Notes: generated by a model from the letters alone, not told the origin. Positions 39,751-49,675 are shown, counted from the stretch's first letter. The stretch is DNA of 64,000 nt from Bdellovibrio bacteriovorus (GCF_025558485.1 NZ_CP102930.1:3279979-3343978); one strand, 5' to 3'. Made by a program: numbers and translations.

Positions 39751-39760
39751 GAGGTTCAGA

Positions 39761-40150
39761 ATGGATACAATTTCTCAGTTCCTTACAATGATCAGAAACG
39801 CTGGAGCGGCAAAACACGAAAAAGTGGATATGCCTGCTTCCAAAGTGAGAGCTGGTATTGCTCAGATCTTGGTAAACGAAGGTTTCATCAGAAGCTTTAA
39901 AGTTGCTAAAGACAGCAAACAAGGCATCATGCGTGTTTATTTGAAGTATGACGAAGCTGGTGGTCACGCGATCAATAATATTGACCGTGTAAGCCGTCCA
40001 GGCCGTCGCGTTTATGTTAAATCTGACAAGATTCCAACTGTTCGTTCTGGTATGGGCATGTCCATCATCAGCACAAGCAAAGGAATCATGAGCGGTAAGC
40101 AAGCTACAGAGCAAAAGCTTGGTGGCGAACTGCTTGCGACACTTTGGTAG
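39761..40150 (+). CDS. rpsH: 30S ribosomal protein S8
   Basis: 129 residues. S8 organises the 16S central domain and in E. coli represses the spc operon. Conserved: MDTISQFLTMIRNAGAAKHEKVDMPASKVRAGIAQILVNEGFI and the C-terminal SRPGRRVYVKSDKIPTVRSGMGMSIISTSKGIMSGKQATEQKLGGELLATLW. AAGAGGTTCAGA precedes the ATG. It begins ten bases after rpsN. Confidence 0.98.
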   Translation: MDTISQFLTMIRNAGAAKHEKVDMPASKVRAGIAQILVNEGFIRSFKVAKDSKQGIMRVYLKYDEAGGHAINNIDRVSRPGRRVYVKSDKIPTVRSGMGMSIISTSKGIMSGKQATEQKLGGELLATLW

Positions 40151-40157
40151 GTGAATT

Positions 40158-40700
40158 ATGTCTCGTATTGGAAAAGCACCCGTTGTTTTTGATAACACAG
40201 TACAAGTAAGCTTAACACCTGCTAACGAAGTTGTCGTTAAAGGTGCGAAAAGCTCACTTAAAATCGGTATGAAACCAAATGTTTCCGCGAAAATCGACGG
40301 CAACAAAGTGGTTTTGACTCCGAATGATGACTCTAAAGAAAGCCGTGCAATGCATGGTCTTTACAGAGCTCTTATCCAGAACGCAGTAACTGGCGTTACT
40401 AAGGGCTTCACTAAAGGTTTGGAGCTTCAAGGGGTTGGATATCGTGCGAACGTAGCTGGTAAAAAGTTGGAGCTTTCTTTGGGCTTCTCTCACCCAGTTA
40501 TCTTCGACATTCCAGAAGGTATTGAAATTAAAGTCGATAAGCAGACCAGCTTGAGCATCACTGGTCCAAGTAAAGAGCTTGTTGGACAAGTTGCGGCGAA
40601 AATCCGTTCCTTCCGTCCACCAGAGCCTTACCTGGGTAAAGGTGTTCGCTACACTGGTGAGCAAATCAGACGTAAAGCCGGTAAGTCAGCTGGTAAATAA
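40158..40700 (+). CDS. rplF: 50S ribosomal protein L6
   Basis: 180 residues with two related RNA-binding folds near the factor-binding site and sarcin-ricin loop. Conserved: MSRIGKAPVVFDNTVQVSLTPANEVVVKGAKSSL, LQGVGYRANVAGKKLELSLGFSHPVIFDIPEGIEIKV and the C-terminal signature GPSKELVGQVAAKIRSFRPPEPYLGKGVRYTGEQIRRKAGKSAGK. It starts seven bases after rpsH; TAGGTGAATT precedes the ATG. Confidence 0.98.
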   Translation: MSRIGKAPVVFDNTVQVSLTPANEVVVKGAKSSLKIGMKPNVSAKIDGNKVVLTPNDDSKESRAMHGLYRALIQNAVTGVTKGFTKGLELQGVGYRANVAGKKLELSLGFSHPVIFDIPEGIEIKVDKQTSLSITGPSKELVGQVAAKIRSFRPPEPYLGKGVRYTGEQIRRKAGKSAGK

Positions 40701-40712
40701 TTGAGGTAACGT

Positions 40713-41078
40713 ATGAAACTTAAAATTAGCAAACATACAAGCGATAGAAAAGTAAATCGCCTCAAGAAGAAGATCAGAATCCGCAAAACTGTACAAGGAA
40801 CTGCGGAAAGACCACGTCTTTGCGTATTCAGAAGCGGTAAGCACGTCTACGCTCAGATCATCAACGACGTTGATGGTAACACTTTGGTAGCTGTGTCTTC
40901 TTTGGGTAAAGAGGATAAATCTGGTATCGAAATGGCGAAACTTGTTGGTATCGAAGCAGCTAAAGCAGCTACTGCGAAAAACATCAAAGACGTAGTTTTC
41001 GACAGAAACGGTTACCTCTATCATGGTCGTGTTAAATCTCTTGCAGATGGCGCTCGTGAGGGCGGCCTCAATTTCTAA
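40713..41078 (+). CDS. rplR: 50S ribosomal protein L18
   Basis: 121 residues. L18 binds 5S rRNA with L5. The basic N-terminus ([64 protein letters not shown]) leads to the conserved end [55 protein letters not shown] precedes the ATG. It follows rplF by 12 bases. Confidence 0.98.
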   Translation: MKLKISKHTSDRKVNRLKKKIRIRKTVQGTAERPRLCVFRSGKHVYAQIINDVDGNTLVAVSSLGKEDKSGIEMAKLVGIEAAKAATAKNIKDVVFDRNGYLYHGRVKSLADGAREGGLNF

Positions 41079-41088
41079 GGAGTGATGT

Positions 41089-41547
41089 GTGGAGAAAGTT
41101 CAAGCTCAAGCAGCTGAATTAGAAGAGCGTGTAGTAGCGATCAACCGTGTAACGAAAGTTGTTAAGGGTGGTCGTCGCTTCTCTTTCGCAGCTCTAGTAG
41201 TTGTTGGTAACAAAGCTGGTGATGTTGGATTCGGTTCCGGCAAAGCTGGTGAAGTTCCAGAAGCAATCGGGAAGGCAAGCAGATCTGCAAAGAAATCTGC
41301 TAAATCTGTAGCTTTGAAGGAAGGTCGTACAATCCCTCACGAAGTTATCGGTAAATTTGGCGCAGCAAAGGTGATCATGAAGCCAGCTGCTCCTGGTACT
41401 GGTGTTATCGCGGGTGGTGCGGTTCGTGCCGTTCTTGAATCTGTAGGTGTAAAAGACATTCTTACTAAGTGTGTTGGTACTCGTAACCCTCACAACGCTG
41501 TAAGAGCAACAATCGACGGCTTGAAGCAGTTGAAACAACAGCTTTAA
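41089..41547 (+). CDS. rpsE: 30S ribosomal protein S5
   Basis: 152 residues, GTG start with AAGGAGTGATGT upstream. S5 helps decoding accuracy and the mRNA entry helicase. Conserved: [60 protein letters not shown] (double-stranded RNA-binding-like domain) and [52 protein letters not shown] little shorter at the N-terminus than E. coli S5 (166). Confidence 0.98.
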   Translation: MEKVQAQAAELEERVVAINRVTKVVKGGRRFSFAALVVVGNKAGDVGFGSGKAGEVPEAIGKASRSAKKSAKSVALKEGRTIPHEVIGKFGAAKVIMKPAAPGTGVIAGGAVRAVLESVGVKDILTKCVGTRNPHNAVRATIDGLKQLKQQL

Positions 41548-41567
41548 TTCGCGGACTGGTGGCAAAA

Positions 41568-41750
41568 ATGGCTAAAACATTCGTAGTAACTTTGAAAAAA
41601 TCAACTATCAAGTGCACTCAAGATCAAAAGGACGCGGTTCGCGTTCTTGGTCTTAAGAAGCTTCACCAAACTGTTGAGGTGAAAGATTCTGCTGCTGCAC
41701 GCGGTAATATCATGAAAGTACAACATCTTATTGATGTTGTAGTTAAGTAA
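41568..41750 (+). CDS. rpmD: 50S ribosomal protein L30
   Basis: 60 residues with ATG 41568, which gives the usual MAKTFVVTLKKS start and a GGTGG six bases upstream. GTG 41559 would add three residues and is possible. Conserved: KSTIKCTQDQKDAVRVLGLKKLHQTVEVKDSAAARGNIMKVQHLIDVVVK. L30 lies on the 50S near the 5S region and is dispensable or missing in many bacteria. It sits between rpsE and rplO as usual. Confidence 0.95.
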   Translation: MAKTFVVTLKKSTIKCTQDQKDAVRVLGLKKLHQTVEVKDSAAARGNIMKVQHLIDVVVK

Positions 41751-41759
41751 GGAGCAACC

Positions 41760-42197
41760 ATGAGCTTGCTTAAAACATTGGCACCTAAAGCAGGATCCAA
41801 GCACGCTCCAAAAAGAATCGGTCGCGGTATCGGTTCTGGTATGGGCGGTACTTCTACTAAAGGTCATAAGGGACAACTTGCACGTACTGGCGGAACAGTG
41901 CGTCGTGGTTTCGAAGGTGGTCAAACACCTATGCACCGTCGTCTTCCTAAGTTTGGTTTCAGTAACGTAGCATTCGCAAATAACTTTGAGATTGTAAACG
42001 TTGGCCAACTTGCTAAATTTTCTGGAGAAGTCACTCCTGAATCTCTACACGCTGCTGGACTTATTTCCAAAGGCGCTGTTAAGATTTTGGGAAATGGCGA
42101 GCTTAAGACAGCTTTGACTGTAAAAGCTCATAAATTCTCAGAAAGCGCTAAGAAAGCTATTGAAGCTGCTGGCGGCAAAGTCGAGGTAATTAAGTAG
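41760..42197 (+). CDS. rplO: 50S ribosomal protein L15
   Basis: 145 residues. A late 50S assembly protein. The long Gly/Arg-rich arm [65 protein letters not shown] is the family signature; the end [34 protein letters not shown] is also typical. AAGGAGCAACC precedes the ATG. Its TAG overlaps the secY GTG by one base. Confidence 0.98.
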   Translation: MSLLKTLAPKAGSKHAPKRIGRGIGSGMGGTSTKGHKGQLARTGGTVRRGFEGGQTPMHRRLPKFGFSNVAFANNFEIVNVGQLAKFSGEVTPESLHAAGLISKGAVKILGNGELKTALTVKAHKFSESAKKAIEAAGGKVEVIK

Positions 42198-43525
42198 TGT
42201 CTGCAATTGAGAGCATCGCAAAGAATTCTGATCTTCGTAAACGCATCTTGTTCACATTGGCTCTTTTGGCCATTTACAGAATTGGTGTACACGTTCCGAC
42301 TCCAGGAGTGGACGGATCTGCGGTGCTCTCATTTTTCCAGGCGCAAAGTCGTGGGATTTTTGGGCTCTTTAATACCTTCACGGGTGGTGCCCTGTCTCAG
42401 TTCAGCATCTTTGCACTGGGTATCATGCCTTACATCTCCTCTTCCATCATCTTCCAACTTTTGACTTCTGCGGTTCCATACCTTGAAGCTCTTAAGAAAG
42501 AAGGGGAGCAAGGCCGTCGTAAAATCAACCAATACACTCGTTATGCGACTGTCGCTTTGGCCGTTATCCAAGGTTATGGTATCAGCACATGGTTGATGAA
42601 TTCCACAAGCCCGGATGGACATCCTTTGGTGATTGCTCCAACTGTGGCGTTCCTTCCGTTCCAGATCATGACTATCATCACATTGACAGCAGGTACGTGC
42701 TTTATCATGTGGTTGGGTGAACAGATCACAGAACGTGGTATCGGTAACGGTACATCCCTGATCATCTTCACTGGTATCGCTGCTGCGATCCCTGGTGGTG
42801 CTCAACAGCTTTGGGAGCTTGTTCGCACAGGCGAAATGCGTTTTGCATTGGCTTTATTGTTGGTGGCTTTCATGGTTGCGATTATCGCAGCTGTTATCTA
42901 TGTGGAAGTTGCTCAGCGTAGAATCACAGTTCAGTATTCTCAAAGACAAGGTGGTGGCGGTATGCAGTCTATGCAAACTCCAACATCTCATCTTCCTATT
43001 AAAATCAATATCTCCGGGGTTATCCCACCGATCTTCGCCAGCTCCTTGTTGATGTTCCCGGCGACGATGGCTCAGTTTGTTAATACGCCTTGGTTGAAAG
43101 CTTTGCAGGATTCTCTGAATCCTTCAGGCACTATCTTCAACATCATGTTCGTGGCTTTGATTGTCTTCTTCTCTTTCTTCTATACAGAGATCGTTTTCAA
43201 TCCGAACGACGTGGCTGACAATCTGAAAAAGTACGGTGGTTTCGTTCCGGGCGTTCGCGCGGGTAAATCCACTGCTGACTATATCCAGAGAGTTCTGGAG
43301 CGTGTAAACGTTCTTGGCTGTATCTACCTGTGCACAATTTGTATTCTTCCAGGCATCATGGTTAACCAATTCAACGTTCCATTCCACTTCGGTGGTACGA
43401 GCTTGTTGATCTTGGTGGGTGTTGCTTTGGATACTGCTCAGCAGATCCAGTCTCATATGATCACTCAGAAGTATGAGGGCTTCCTTAAGGGGGCTAAGAT
43501 TCGCAGCAGAAGGGTTCAGTTCTAA
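42197..43525 (+). CDS. secY: Preprotein translocase channel subunit SecY
   Basis: 442 residues, GTG start in the rplO stop. SecY forms the protein-conducting channel with SecE. Ten membrane helices can be read. Family blocks are [31 protein letters not shown] at the start, [45 protein letters not shown] in the second helix/loop, [22 protein letters not shown] in the middle, and the C5 loop region [40 protein letters not shown]. It overlaps adk by one base, so export and adenylate kinase genes are coupled. Confidence 0.98.
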   Translation: MSAIESIAKNSDLRKRILFTLALLAIYRIGVHVPTPGVDGSAVLSFFQAQSRGIFGLFNTFTGGALSQFSIFALGIMPYISSSIIFQLLTSAVPYLEALKKEGEQGRRKINQYTRYATVALAVIQGYGISTWLMNSTSPDGHPLVIAPTVAFLPFQIMTIITLTAGTCFIMWLGEQITERGIGNGTSLIIFTGIAAAIPGGAQQLWELVRTGEMRFALALLLVAFMVAIIAAVIYVEVAQRRITVQYSQRQGGGGMQSMQTPTSHLPIKINISGVIPPIFASSLLMFPATMAQFVNTPWLKALQDSLNPSGTIFNIMFVALIVFFSFFYTEIVFNPNDVADNLKKYGGFVPGVRAGKSTADYIQRVLERVNVLGCIYLCTICILPGIMVNQFNVPFHFGGTSLLILVGVALDTAQQIQSHMITQKYEGFLKGAKIRSRRVQF

Positions 43526-44160
43526 TGAACTTGATCCTCTTTGGAGCCCCAGGGGCCGGTAAAGGTACTCAATCCGAACTTTTGATTAAGCGTCAGGGTA
43601 TGACACAGATCAGCACTGGCGACTTATTCAGAGCTGCCATCAAAGGGCAGACTGATCTGGGCAAAAAAGCTCAAGAGTTCATGGATAAAGGGCAGCTTGT
43701 GCCAGATAGCATTGTCATCGGCATGGTTGAAGAAGTTCTCCAAAAAGGCGTAACGAACTTTATTTTAGATGGTTTCCCTAGAACTGTAGCCCAGGCTCAG
43801 GCTCTAGATGAATTACTTGTAAAAATGAATCTATCCATTGATAAGGCGATTTTCCTGGAAGTTCCCATGAAAATCCTTATGGATAGGCTGACTGGAAGAC
43901 GCGTATGTAAAAATTGCGGCGCTGTCTATCATGTAGTCAGTAAGCCCTCCAAAGTAGAGGGCAAATGTGATTTGTGCGGTGGTGAGGTCATTCAACGGAA
44001 TGATGACAAGGCGGAGGTTATCGAAACCCGTCTTAAAACTTATGAAGAGTTCACAAGCCCCCTAAAAGAGTTTTATAAAAAATCAGGCAAATATACTGAA
44101 GTGGACGGAAATAGGGATACCGAAGAAGTCTATAAAGAGATCGAAAAAATAATAAAATAG
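43525..44160 (+). CDS. adk: Adenylate kinase with a zinc-finger lid
   Basis: 211 residues; interconverts ATP + AMP and 2 ADP. The P-loop [10 protein letters not shown] is at the N-terminus, the AMP-binding [10 protein letters not shown] and [17 protein letters not shown] follow, and [59 protein letters not shown] contains a Cys4 zinc lid (CxxC...CxxC), as in Gram-positive and other long-form enzymes. The ATG overlaps the secY stop (TAATG), so no separate ribosome site is needed. Confidence 0.97.
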   Translation: MNLILFGAPGAGKGTQSELLIKRQGMTQISTGDLFRAAIKGQTDLGKKAQEFMDKGQLVPDSIVIGMVEEVLQKGVTNFILDGFPRTVAQAQALDELLVKMNLSIDKAIFLEVPMKILMDRLTGRRVCKNCGAVYHVVSKPSKVEGKCDLCGGEVIQRNDDKAEVIETRLKTYEEFTSPLKEFYKKSGKYTEVDGNRDTEEVYKEIEKIIK

Positions 44161-44240
44161 ACGGCTGTATTATTTTTATCTCTAGACTTTGTGTTTTTTC
44201 GGTGTTAGCGTGCCGGACCGCATTCGTATTTTTGCTGGAA

Positions 44241-44268
44241 TTTTCACTTTTTTAATGAAGTGAAAAAA
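44241..44268 (+). other. Hairpin between adk and rpmJ
   Basis: TTTTCACTT / AAGTGAAAA with an 8-base loop, inside the 127-base gap after adk. It could be a weak terminator or a processing site. No infA or map gene lies here. Confidence 0.5.
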
Positions 44269-44287
44269 TAGCGTATGGGAAGACAGT

Positions 44288-44401
44288 ATGAAAGTAAGAC
44301 CATCAGTAAAAGCAATCTGTAATAAGTGTAAAGTTATTAAAAGAAAAGGCGTTATTCGCGTTATCTGCGAGAACCCTAAACATAAGCAAAGGCAGGGTTA
44401 A
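44288..44401 (+). CDS. rpmJ: 50S ribosomal protein L36
   Basis: 37 residues, the smallest gene of the block: [37 protein letters not shown]. The zinc ligands Cys11, Cys14, Cys27 and His32 are all present, so this is the classic zinc-binding (C+) form. ATG lies after GGGAAGACAGT. rpsM begins two bases after the stop. The codon pattern is like its neighbours. Confidence 0.97.
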
Positions 44402-44403
44402 TC

Positions 44404-44778
44404 ATGGCACGTATTCTTGGTGTCGACTTACCTAGAAATAAGCGCGTTGAAATCGCGTTGACATATATCTACGGCATTGGCCGCCCTCGTGCTGCTATGA
44501 TCTGCAAGCAAGTTGGTATTCCTTCTGAACTAAGAACTGAAGGTTTGACTGATGAGCACATTGCTAAAATCCGTAGTATCGTTGAAGCTAACTTCAAAGT
44601 TGAAGGTGACTTGCGCCGTGAAATCGGACAGTCCATCAAACGTTTGATGGATTTGAACTGCTTCCGTGGCATTCGTCATCGCAAAGGCTTGCCTGTTCGT
44701 GGTCAGAACACTCGTTCTAACGCACGTACTCGTAAAGGTCCTAAGAAGACGGTAGCTAACAAGAAAAAAGCCGTATAA
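44404..44778 (+). CDS. rpsM: 30S ribosomal protein S13
   Basis: 124 residues. S13 is at the top of the 30S head and contacts P-site tRNA and the 50S. Conserved: [39 protein letters not shown] and [54 protein letters not shown]. The basic C-terminal tail that reaches the P site is intact. It lies two bases after rpmJ. Confidence 0.98.
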
Positions 44779-44792
44779 TTGAGGTTGCGTAG

Positions 44793-45185
44793 ATGAACAC
44801 TGATAAAAAAGCTGTTGCAAAGAAAAAAGTTAAAAGAAACGTTCCTCAAGGGAACTGCTATATCCAAGCTGGGTTCGGTAACGTTATCGTAACGATGACA
44901 GATCCAACCGGAGCTACTGTGTCCTGGTCCTCTGCAGGTCACCTCGGTTTCAAAGGAAGCCGTAAAGGTACTCCATACGCAGCTCAGTCCGCGGCAGAAG
45001 ACGCTGCTAAGAAGGCTATGGAAGCAGGTATGAAATCTGTGGACGTTTACTTGAAAGGTCCAGGCGCTGGTCGTGAGCCTGCAATTCGTGCATTGGCTGC
45101 TACGGGAATGAGAATCTTGTCTCTTAAAGACGTGACTCCAGTTCCTCATAACGGTTGCCGTCCACCTAAGCGTAGAAGAATTTAA
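44793..45185 (+). CDS. rpsK: 30S ribosomal protein S11
   Basis: 130 residues. S11 lies on the platform near the E site and anti-Shine-Dalgarno. Conserved: [112 protein letters not shown] short Lys-rich N-terminal tail precedes it. Fourteen bases separate it from rpsM. Confidence 0.98.
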   Translation: MNTDKKAVAKKKVKRNVPQGNCYIQAGFGNVIVTMTDPTGATVSWSSAGHLGFKGSRKGTPYAAQSAAEDAAKKAMEAGMKSVDVYLKGPGAGREPAIRALAATGMRILSLKDVTPVPHNGCRPPKRRRI

Positions 45186-45197
45186 TAGGAGTATATC

Positions 45198-45824
45198 GTG
45201 AGCTGCATTAACGAAAGCGTTTGTAAGCTTTGCCGTCGCGAAAACGTGAAACTTTTCTTGAAAGGTGACCGTTGTTACACTGATAAGTGTTCTTTCGAAA
45301 GAAGACCTTATCCGCCAGGACAACATGGCCAATCTCGTTTGAAGTTCTCTGAATTTGCGCTTCAATTGCGTGAGAAACAAAAAGCTAAGAGATACTACGG
45401 TGTTTCTGAGAAACAATTTGTGAAATATGTTGGAGAAGCCAACCGTTCAAAAGAATTGACTGGTACCGCGCTTCTTAAGTTCCTTGAGACTCGTCTTGAT
45501 AATGTTGTGTACACTTTGGGGTACGCAAATTCACGTCGCGAAGCAAGACAGCTTGTTAAGCACAACCATTTCCTGTTGAATGGTAAAAGAGCTAACATCC
45601 CAAGTATTCTAGTGAATAAGGGCGATGTTATCACTGTAGCTGAATCAAGCCGCGAAATGGTTAAGATTCAGTCTGCTATCCAAGCGGTAGCTAGACGTTC
45701 TGTACCAGCATGGCTTGAAGCCGATCATGCTAAGTTCACTGGAACTGTTAAAGATCTTCCTAATCGTGAAGACGTAGCAGTTGCTGTTGAAGAAAACATG
45801 ATCGTTGAATACTACTCAAGATAA
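45198..45824 (+). CDS. rpsD: 30S ribosomal protein S4
   Basis: 208 residues, GTG start with AATAGGAGTATATC upstream. S4 starts 30S assembly and guards fidelity; in E. coli it represses the alpha operon. The N-terminus has a Cys cluster ([36 protein letters not shown]), likely zinc-binding, then an S4 RNA-binding domain ([56 protein letters not shown]). It follows rpsK by 12 bases and precedes rpoA by 20. Confidence 0.98.
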   Translation: MSCINESVCKLCRRENVKLFLKGDRCYTDKCSFERRPYPPGQHGQSRLKFSEFALQLREKQKAKRYYGVSEKQFVKYVGEANRSKELTGTALLKFLETRLDNVVYTLGYANSRREARQLVKHNHFLLNGKRANIPSILVNKGDVITVAESSREMVKIQSAIQAVARRSVPAWLEADHAKFTGTVKDLPNREDVAVAVEENMIVEYYSR

Positions 45825-45844
45825 TTTTACCTCTCGGGGGAGCT

Positions 45845-46876
45845 ATGCAAGAGCATTATTATAAGTTTTGGAGAGAAATGATCAAACCAAAGGGATTTGA
45901 GGTTGATCGTGATTCTCTTCGTGATGACTACGCTAAATTCATTATCCGTCCCCTTGAAAGAGGGTTTGGCGTTACCTTGGGTAACTCCCTAAGAAGAATT
46001 CTTCTTAGCTCCATGATGGGTTCTGCAATTACAGCTGTTAAGTTCGAAGGCGTATTGCACGAGTTCACTACGATCCCAGATGTTCTTGAGGACGTCACTG
46101 ACATCATCTTGAACCTCAAAGAAGTGCGCTTTAAACAATATACTGCAGATTCTTTGACTTTGAAGATCTCCAAAAAAGGTCCAGGCAAAGTAACTGCAGC
46201 TGATATCCAAACTAGCGATAAGATCGAAGTTTTGAACCCAGATCTTCCAATCGCTACTTTGGGCGCAAATGCAAACTTCAACGCGGAAATCGTTGTTAGT
46301 TTCGGTCGTGGCTATGTTCCAGTAGAGAACAGAGAAACAGACCTTCCGGTTGGCTTTATCGGCGTTGACGCTCTTTACAGCCCAATCAGAAAAGTGAACT
46401 ACAACGTTTCCAATGCACGTGTTGGTCAAAGAACTGACTACGATGCATTGACTCTTGAAGTTTGGACAGACGGTTCTTTGAAACCAGAAGAAGCTGTGGC
46501 TCTTTCATCTAAAATCATGAAAGAACAACTGCAAATCTTCCTTACTTTCGACGAGACTATGGAGCCTGCAGAAGAAGCACGCGAACTTGGTTCCCCAACA
46601 TTGAACGAGAACTTGTTCCGTTCTGTTGATGACCTTGAGTTGTCTGTACGTTCTGCAAACTGCTTGAAGAACGCTAACATCCGCTACATTGGTGAGTTGG
46701 TTGTTCGTTCTGAGGCAGAAATGCTTAAGACCAAAAACTTTGGTCGTAAGTCATTGAACGAGATCAAAGAGATCTTGGGCGAAATGGGTCTTGGTTTGGG
46801 TATGAAGATCGAAGGCTGGCCTCCAGCTGGTTGGGACCCAAGTCAACCTCCTCAAAAGAGAGAGACTCAACAGTAA
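45845..46876 (+). CDS. rpoA: DNA-directed RNA polymerase alpha subunit
   Basis: 343 residues. The N-terminal domain that seeds polymerase assembly has [66 protein letters not shown]. The C-terminal domain that contacts UP elements and activators is [52 protein letters not shown]. The first 15 residues before [16 protein letters not shown] are a short extension. TCGGGGGAGCT precedes the ATG. A structured 150-base gap follows before rplQ. Confidence 0.98.
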   Translation: MQEHYYKFWREMIKPKGFEVDRDSLRDDYAKFIIRPLERGFGVTLGNSLRRILLSSMMGSAITAVKFEGVLHEFTTIPDVLEDVTDIILNLKEVRFKQYTADSLTLKISKKGPGKVTAADIQTSDKIEVLNPDLPIATLGANANFNAEIVVSFGRGYVPVENRETDLPVGFIGVDALYSPIRKVNYNVSNARVGQRTDYDALTLEVWTDGSLKPEEAVALSSKIMKEQLQIFLTFDETMEPAEEARELGSPTLNENLFRSVDDLELSVRSANCLKNANIRYIGELVVRSEAEMLKTKNFGRKSLNEIKEILGEMGLGLGMKIEGWPPAGWDPSQPPQKRETQQ

Positions 46877-46884
46877 TTAACGGC

Positions 46885-46976
46885 ACCAAGAATGGTGTTT
46901 GAACACGCGGCCCTGCGGGGCTGCGAGGGCACGGAGCCCTGAAAAGTAACACTCGACCAAATTAACAAAGAGTGTT
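46885..46976 (+). other. Structured leader between rpoA and rplQ
   Basis: Several short dyads: CACC/GGTG (46884-46897), AGGGC/GCCCT (46926-46940) and AACACTC/GAGTGTT (46948-46976). There is no T tract. They could modulate the read-through from rpoA into rplQ or form a leader. Confidence 0.4.
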
Positions 46977-47026
46977 CTATCGTGTTGATACCTGATACGG
47001 TCAGCACGTTGAAACCGGAGAATAAA

Positions 47027-47557
47027 ATGAGTTCACACAGAAGAAGAGTAAAACATTTTGATCGTAAATCTGGCCCAAGAAAAGCTTTGTTGAGAGGTCT
47101 TGTGACTTCTTTGATCGAGCACGGCCGTATCACTACAACTGTTGACCGTGCTAAAGAAGTACGTCGTCACGTTGAAAAAGCGATCACACTTGGTAAAAAA
47201 GGTGACTTGGCAGCTACACGTCTGTTGCTTTCCCGCTTCCCAAATAAAGAAGCAGTTGCAACTATCATGAAGGACTTGTCTCCACGTTTCAAAACACGTC
47301 CAGGTGGTTACACTCGCATCATCAAAATCGGTCGTCGCCCTGGTGACACTGCTGAGATGGCGTTCCTTGAGTTTGTAGATTACGATTTCGAAGCTAAAGC
47401 AGCAAAAACTGAAGAAGCTCCGAAGGCGAAAAAAGCCGATGCTAAAGCTGCAAAACCAGCAGTTAAAGCAAAAAAGGCTTCTACTAAGCTTGTAGCAGCG
47501 AAGAAAAAAGCTGTTAAAAAGACTCAAAAGAAAGCAAGAGCAGCAGCTCGCGCTTAA
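47027..47557 (+). CDS. rplQ: 50S ribosomal protein L17 with Lys/Ala-rich tail
   Basis: 176 residues. L17 is near the tunnel exit. The core is standard: SSHRRRVKHFDRKSGPRKALLRGLVTSLIEHGRITTTVDRAKEVRRHVEKAITLGKKGDLAATRLLLSRF, PRFKTRPGGYTRIIKIGRRPGDTAEMAFLEFVD. After residue about 122 comes a tail of about 50 residues made mostly of Ala and Lys (for example PKAKKADAKAAKPAVKAKKAS), absent from E. coli L17 (127 residues). ATG 47027, with CCGGAG before it, is preferred over a GTG or ATG-like start at 46982. A terminator closes the ribosomal block. Confidence 0.96.
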   Translation: MSSHRRRVKHFDRKSGPRKALLRGLVTSLIEHGRITTTVDRAKEVRRHVEKAITLGKKGDLAATRLLLSRFPNKEAVATIMKDLSPRFKTRPGGYTRIIKIGRRPGDTAEMAFLEFVDYDFEAKAAKTEEAPKAKKADAKAAKPAVKAKKASTKLVAAKKKAVKKTQKKARAAARA

Positions 47558-47581
47558 TTGAATCTCAAAGATAGATCTTTA

Positions 47582-47615
47582 AAAGGCTCAAGGAAACTTG
47601 GGCCTTTTTATTTTC
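47582..47615 (+). terminator. Terminator closing the ribosomal block after rplQ
   Basis: AAAGGCTCAAG / CTTGGGCCTTT (one G-T) capped by GAAA and followed by a T-rich stretch. Confidence 0.9.
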
Positions 47616-47805
47616 CGAATAGAAGCTCTTTTTTTCGGTATTCCTCTGATAGTTCATTCCGGATTCTTTTCTTTGATCGTCACAAATTTCCTGCCGGGCT
47701 CTTAATAAGTGATAGCATGGGCACAGCCCTCCTTGGGTTGCGTCTTGCCAAGAGTGGCGGGGACTTCTATTTTGAAAGTGTTCTTGCCCGTTGTTGGAGG
47801 TCTCT

Positions 47806-48372
47806 ATGAAGCAGCATCTAAAAGCTTTCGTTATCGTCGCGGTTTTGGCTATGGCAGGCCTGTGGGCTTACAGTACGTATTTTGCCAGCAGGCTGAATCA
47901 GACCTCTTCTGACTATGCAACCATCGAAGCAATGGAAAAAGAGGGCGTGGCGAACTTTGCGATGAAGAATCTGGATGGCAAAGAGTTCCAGCTTCAGGAC
48001 TACAACGGCAAAGTGGTTATTCTGAACTTCTGGGCTTCATGGTGCGGGCCTTGTATCGAGGAAGTTCCTTCCTTGATCAAGCTGGTGAAGGAATTCAAAG
48101 GCAATGTGCAGTTGATCGCTATTTCCGGCGATAGCACTCGCAATGACATTGATGTCTTTATGAAGTCCTTCCCGGAAATGAAGGGTGAAAATATCCATAT
48201 TGTTTTCGACGAGGACCATTCACTGATGAAGAAGTTCCAGGTTGCCAGATTGCCAGAGTCTTTGGTGCTGGGAACTGATCACAAGCTGGTGAAGAAGGTC
48301 GTTGGATCTATCGAATGGTACAATAAGGATTCTGTGGCCTACATCGAGTCGTTGCTGAAGACTCAGCAATAG
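47806..48372 (+). CDS. TlpA/ResA-like thioredoxin, membrane anchored
   Basis: 188 residues. An N-terminal membrane anchor (KAFVIVAVLAMAGLWAYSTYFA, residues 5-26) leads to a periplasmic thioredoxin fold. NFWASWCGPCIEEVPSL holds the CGPC redox pair, and the cis-Pro region is VARLPESLVLG. Such proteins reduce disulfides in the periplasm, for example during cytochrome c maturation; no cytochrome genes are nearby, so the target is unknown. ATG 47806 has TTGGAGG upstream; a TTG at 47791 is in frame but less likely. A hairpin terminator follows. Confidence 0.88.
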   Translation: MKQHLKAFVIVAVLAMAGLWAYSTYFASRLNQTSSDYATIEAMEKEGVANFAMKNLDGKEFQLQDYNGKVVILNFWASWCGPCIEEVPSLIKLVKEFKGNVQLIAISGDSTRNDIDVFMKSFPEMKGENIHIVFDEDHSLMKKFQVARLPESLVLGTDHKLVKKVVGSIEWYNKDSVAYIESLLKTQQ

Positions 48373-48387
48373 CTCCTGTAAAAGCAT

Positions 48388-48410
48388 AAAACGGCCATTC
48401 TTGGCCGTTT
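48388..48410. terminator. Bidirectional terminator between convergent genes
   Basis: AAACGGCC / GGCCGTTT with a short ATTCTT loop. It lies between the TlpA-like gene and the stop of the minus-strand lipoprotein gene. Confidence 0.75.
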
Positions 48411-48415
48411 GTCGA

Positions 48416-49522
48416 TTAAGGAATCCCTTCCACGCAATCATACTGTAGGTCGATCTTGGTCCCTTCGATCAGAGAGTACGTGAACTTAAGGATGTTCTTA
48501 TCCACTTTATAATTGTGAATGGAAAGACCATCAATGCTCACTTTCAAAGACGACGGCACTGGCTGGCACTCCAAAGTCAGATGGGACAGAGAGTTTACGA
48601 TCTTATCCTTGAACGTGTTCAGATTTGCACTGTAATCCGCATCACAGATACTTCCCACGCCACCGTCAGTCAGCTTGGACAGCTCTTCATAGACATAGCC
48701 GGGGTGACTTGGAGAGGTGTCCTGATCCTGTTCAGCTTCACAAACGGCATCGCCGGGTTTCACGATGATGGAGCTAAAGGTAAAGCGAACATCTTCGCCA
48801 AAGACTGATTTGGATTTGCTAACCAAAGTCGCTGGTTGATCCTCGGATTCCATCGGTTGTAGGACGGCCGCGGCATCGTTGGCTTTCACGCGCGAAGCCA
48901 CTCCGCCGACAGAGCGTTCGTCTTCATCAGAAATCACAATCACAGAAATCGCGGCACCCTCACGATAACACCCATGCACGTCTTTATTGGCAAAGTGATC
49001 GTGAGCGGCCTTGATCCCGCGCTCGTCCCCGGAACTGCCGCCACCAATGGTCAGTGTATCAATCGTGGACGTGAAGATCGTGTTCAGGTTGCCAGTGCCT
49101 TTCTTTAAAAGATAAGCGGGAACTCCCGCAGGGGGAGTGTAGTTGGTCCAGGAATAGGGGCTGCCATAGGCCAGACTGCCTCCGGAGGAAAGACCACGGG
49201 TGGTTGTCAGGCACATCTGCCAGTCGATATTGCTGGCATCCAGAGAGCTTACAAACGTGGACATGCGAGCGGCCAGTTTCTTCAGCTCCGGCAGCATGGA
49301 GTTGGAATCATCCAAAACAAAAAGGAAGTCCACTTGCTTGTTACCGTAAGCAACCACTTCTGTTGTGGAGACGGTCTTATTAGGGGCCGGGGTTGGAGGC
49401 GGAGTGATGGCCGATGACTCCTGCTCCGGAACCGGTGTGAAGTTCATCTTGGCGCAGCCAGCGGTCAAAGTCATAACCACACAACTCAGAACTATAAAAT
49501 GTGTATTAAGCGATGCTTTCAT
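48416..49522 (-). CDS. Lipoprotein with a von Willebrand A domain
   Basis: 368 residues. Lipobox LTAGC in MKASLNTHFIVLSCVVMTLTAGCAKM. After a Pro/Thr-rich linker comes a VWA domain: VDFLFVLDDSNSMLPELKKLAARM, with the D-x-S-x-S metal-site (MIDAS) motif as DDSNS. Later blocks are VIVISDEDERSVGG and a Cys-rich part ending LTLECQPVPSSLKV. Such proteins bind proteins or metal at the cell surface; here it is anchored to the membrane by its lipid. The role is not known. A few Bdellovibrio genes look alike, which is memory, not a search result. ATG is preceded by a GAGGTAGGT. Confidence 0.82.
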   Translation of the reverse strand: MKASLNTHFIVLSCVVMTLTAGCAKMNFTPVPEQESSAITPPPTPAPNKTVSTTEVVAYGNKQVDFLFVLDDSNSMLPELKKLAARMSTFVSSLDASNIDWQMCLTTTRGLSSGGSLAYGSPYSWTNYTPPAGVPAYLLKKGTGNLNTIFTSTIDTLTIGGGSSGDERGIKAAHDHFANKDVHGCYREGAAISVIVISDEDERSVGGVASRVKANDAAAVLQPMESEDQPATLVSKSKSVFGEDVRFTFSSIIVKPGDAVCEAEQDQDTSPSHPGYVYEELSKLTDGGVGSICDADYSANLNTFKDKIVNSLSHLTLECQPVPSSLKVSIDGLSIHNYKVDKNILKFTYSLIEGTKIDLQYDCVEGIP

Positions 49523-49626
49523 ACCTACCTCTTCGTCAAGAGTAGCATGAAAATGAATGCTTAAAACAGAGGCAACATCAAAAAGCGAGGAAAATTGATA
49601 AGTAAAAACAGGAAGTTACGAGTTAG

Positions 49627-49665
49627 CGTCGAAGCTTTCGACAGGACCTGTTGAAAGCTTCGACG
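49627..49665. repeat. Long hairpin in the gap between VWA lipoprotein and TIGR03545 gene
   Basis: CGTCGAAGCTTTC (49627-49639) and GAAAGCTTCGACG (49653-49665) match perfectly, with an inner ACAGG/CCTGT stem. There is no T tract, so it may be a protein-binding or RNA-stability site. Confidence 0.7.
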
Positions 49666-49675
49666 AAAAGAAATG

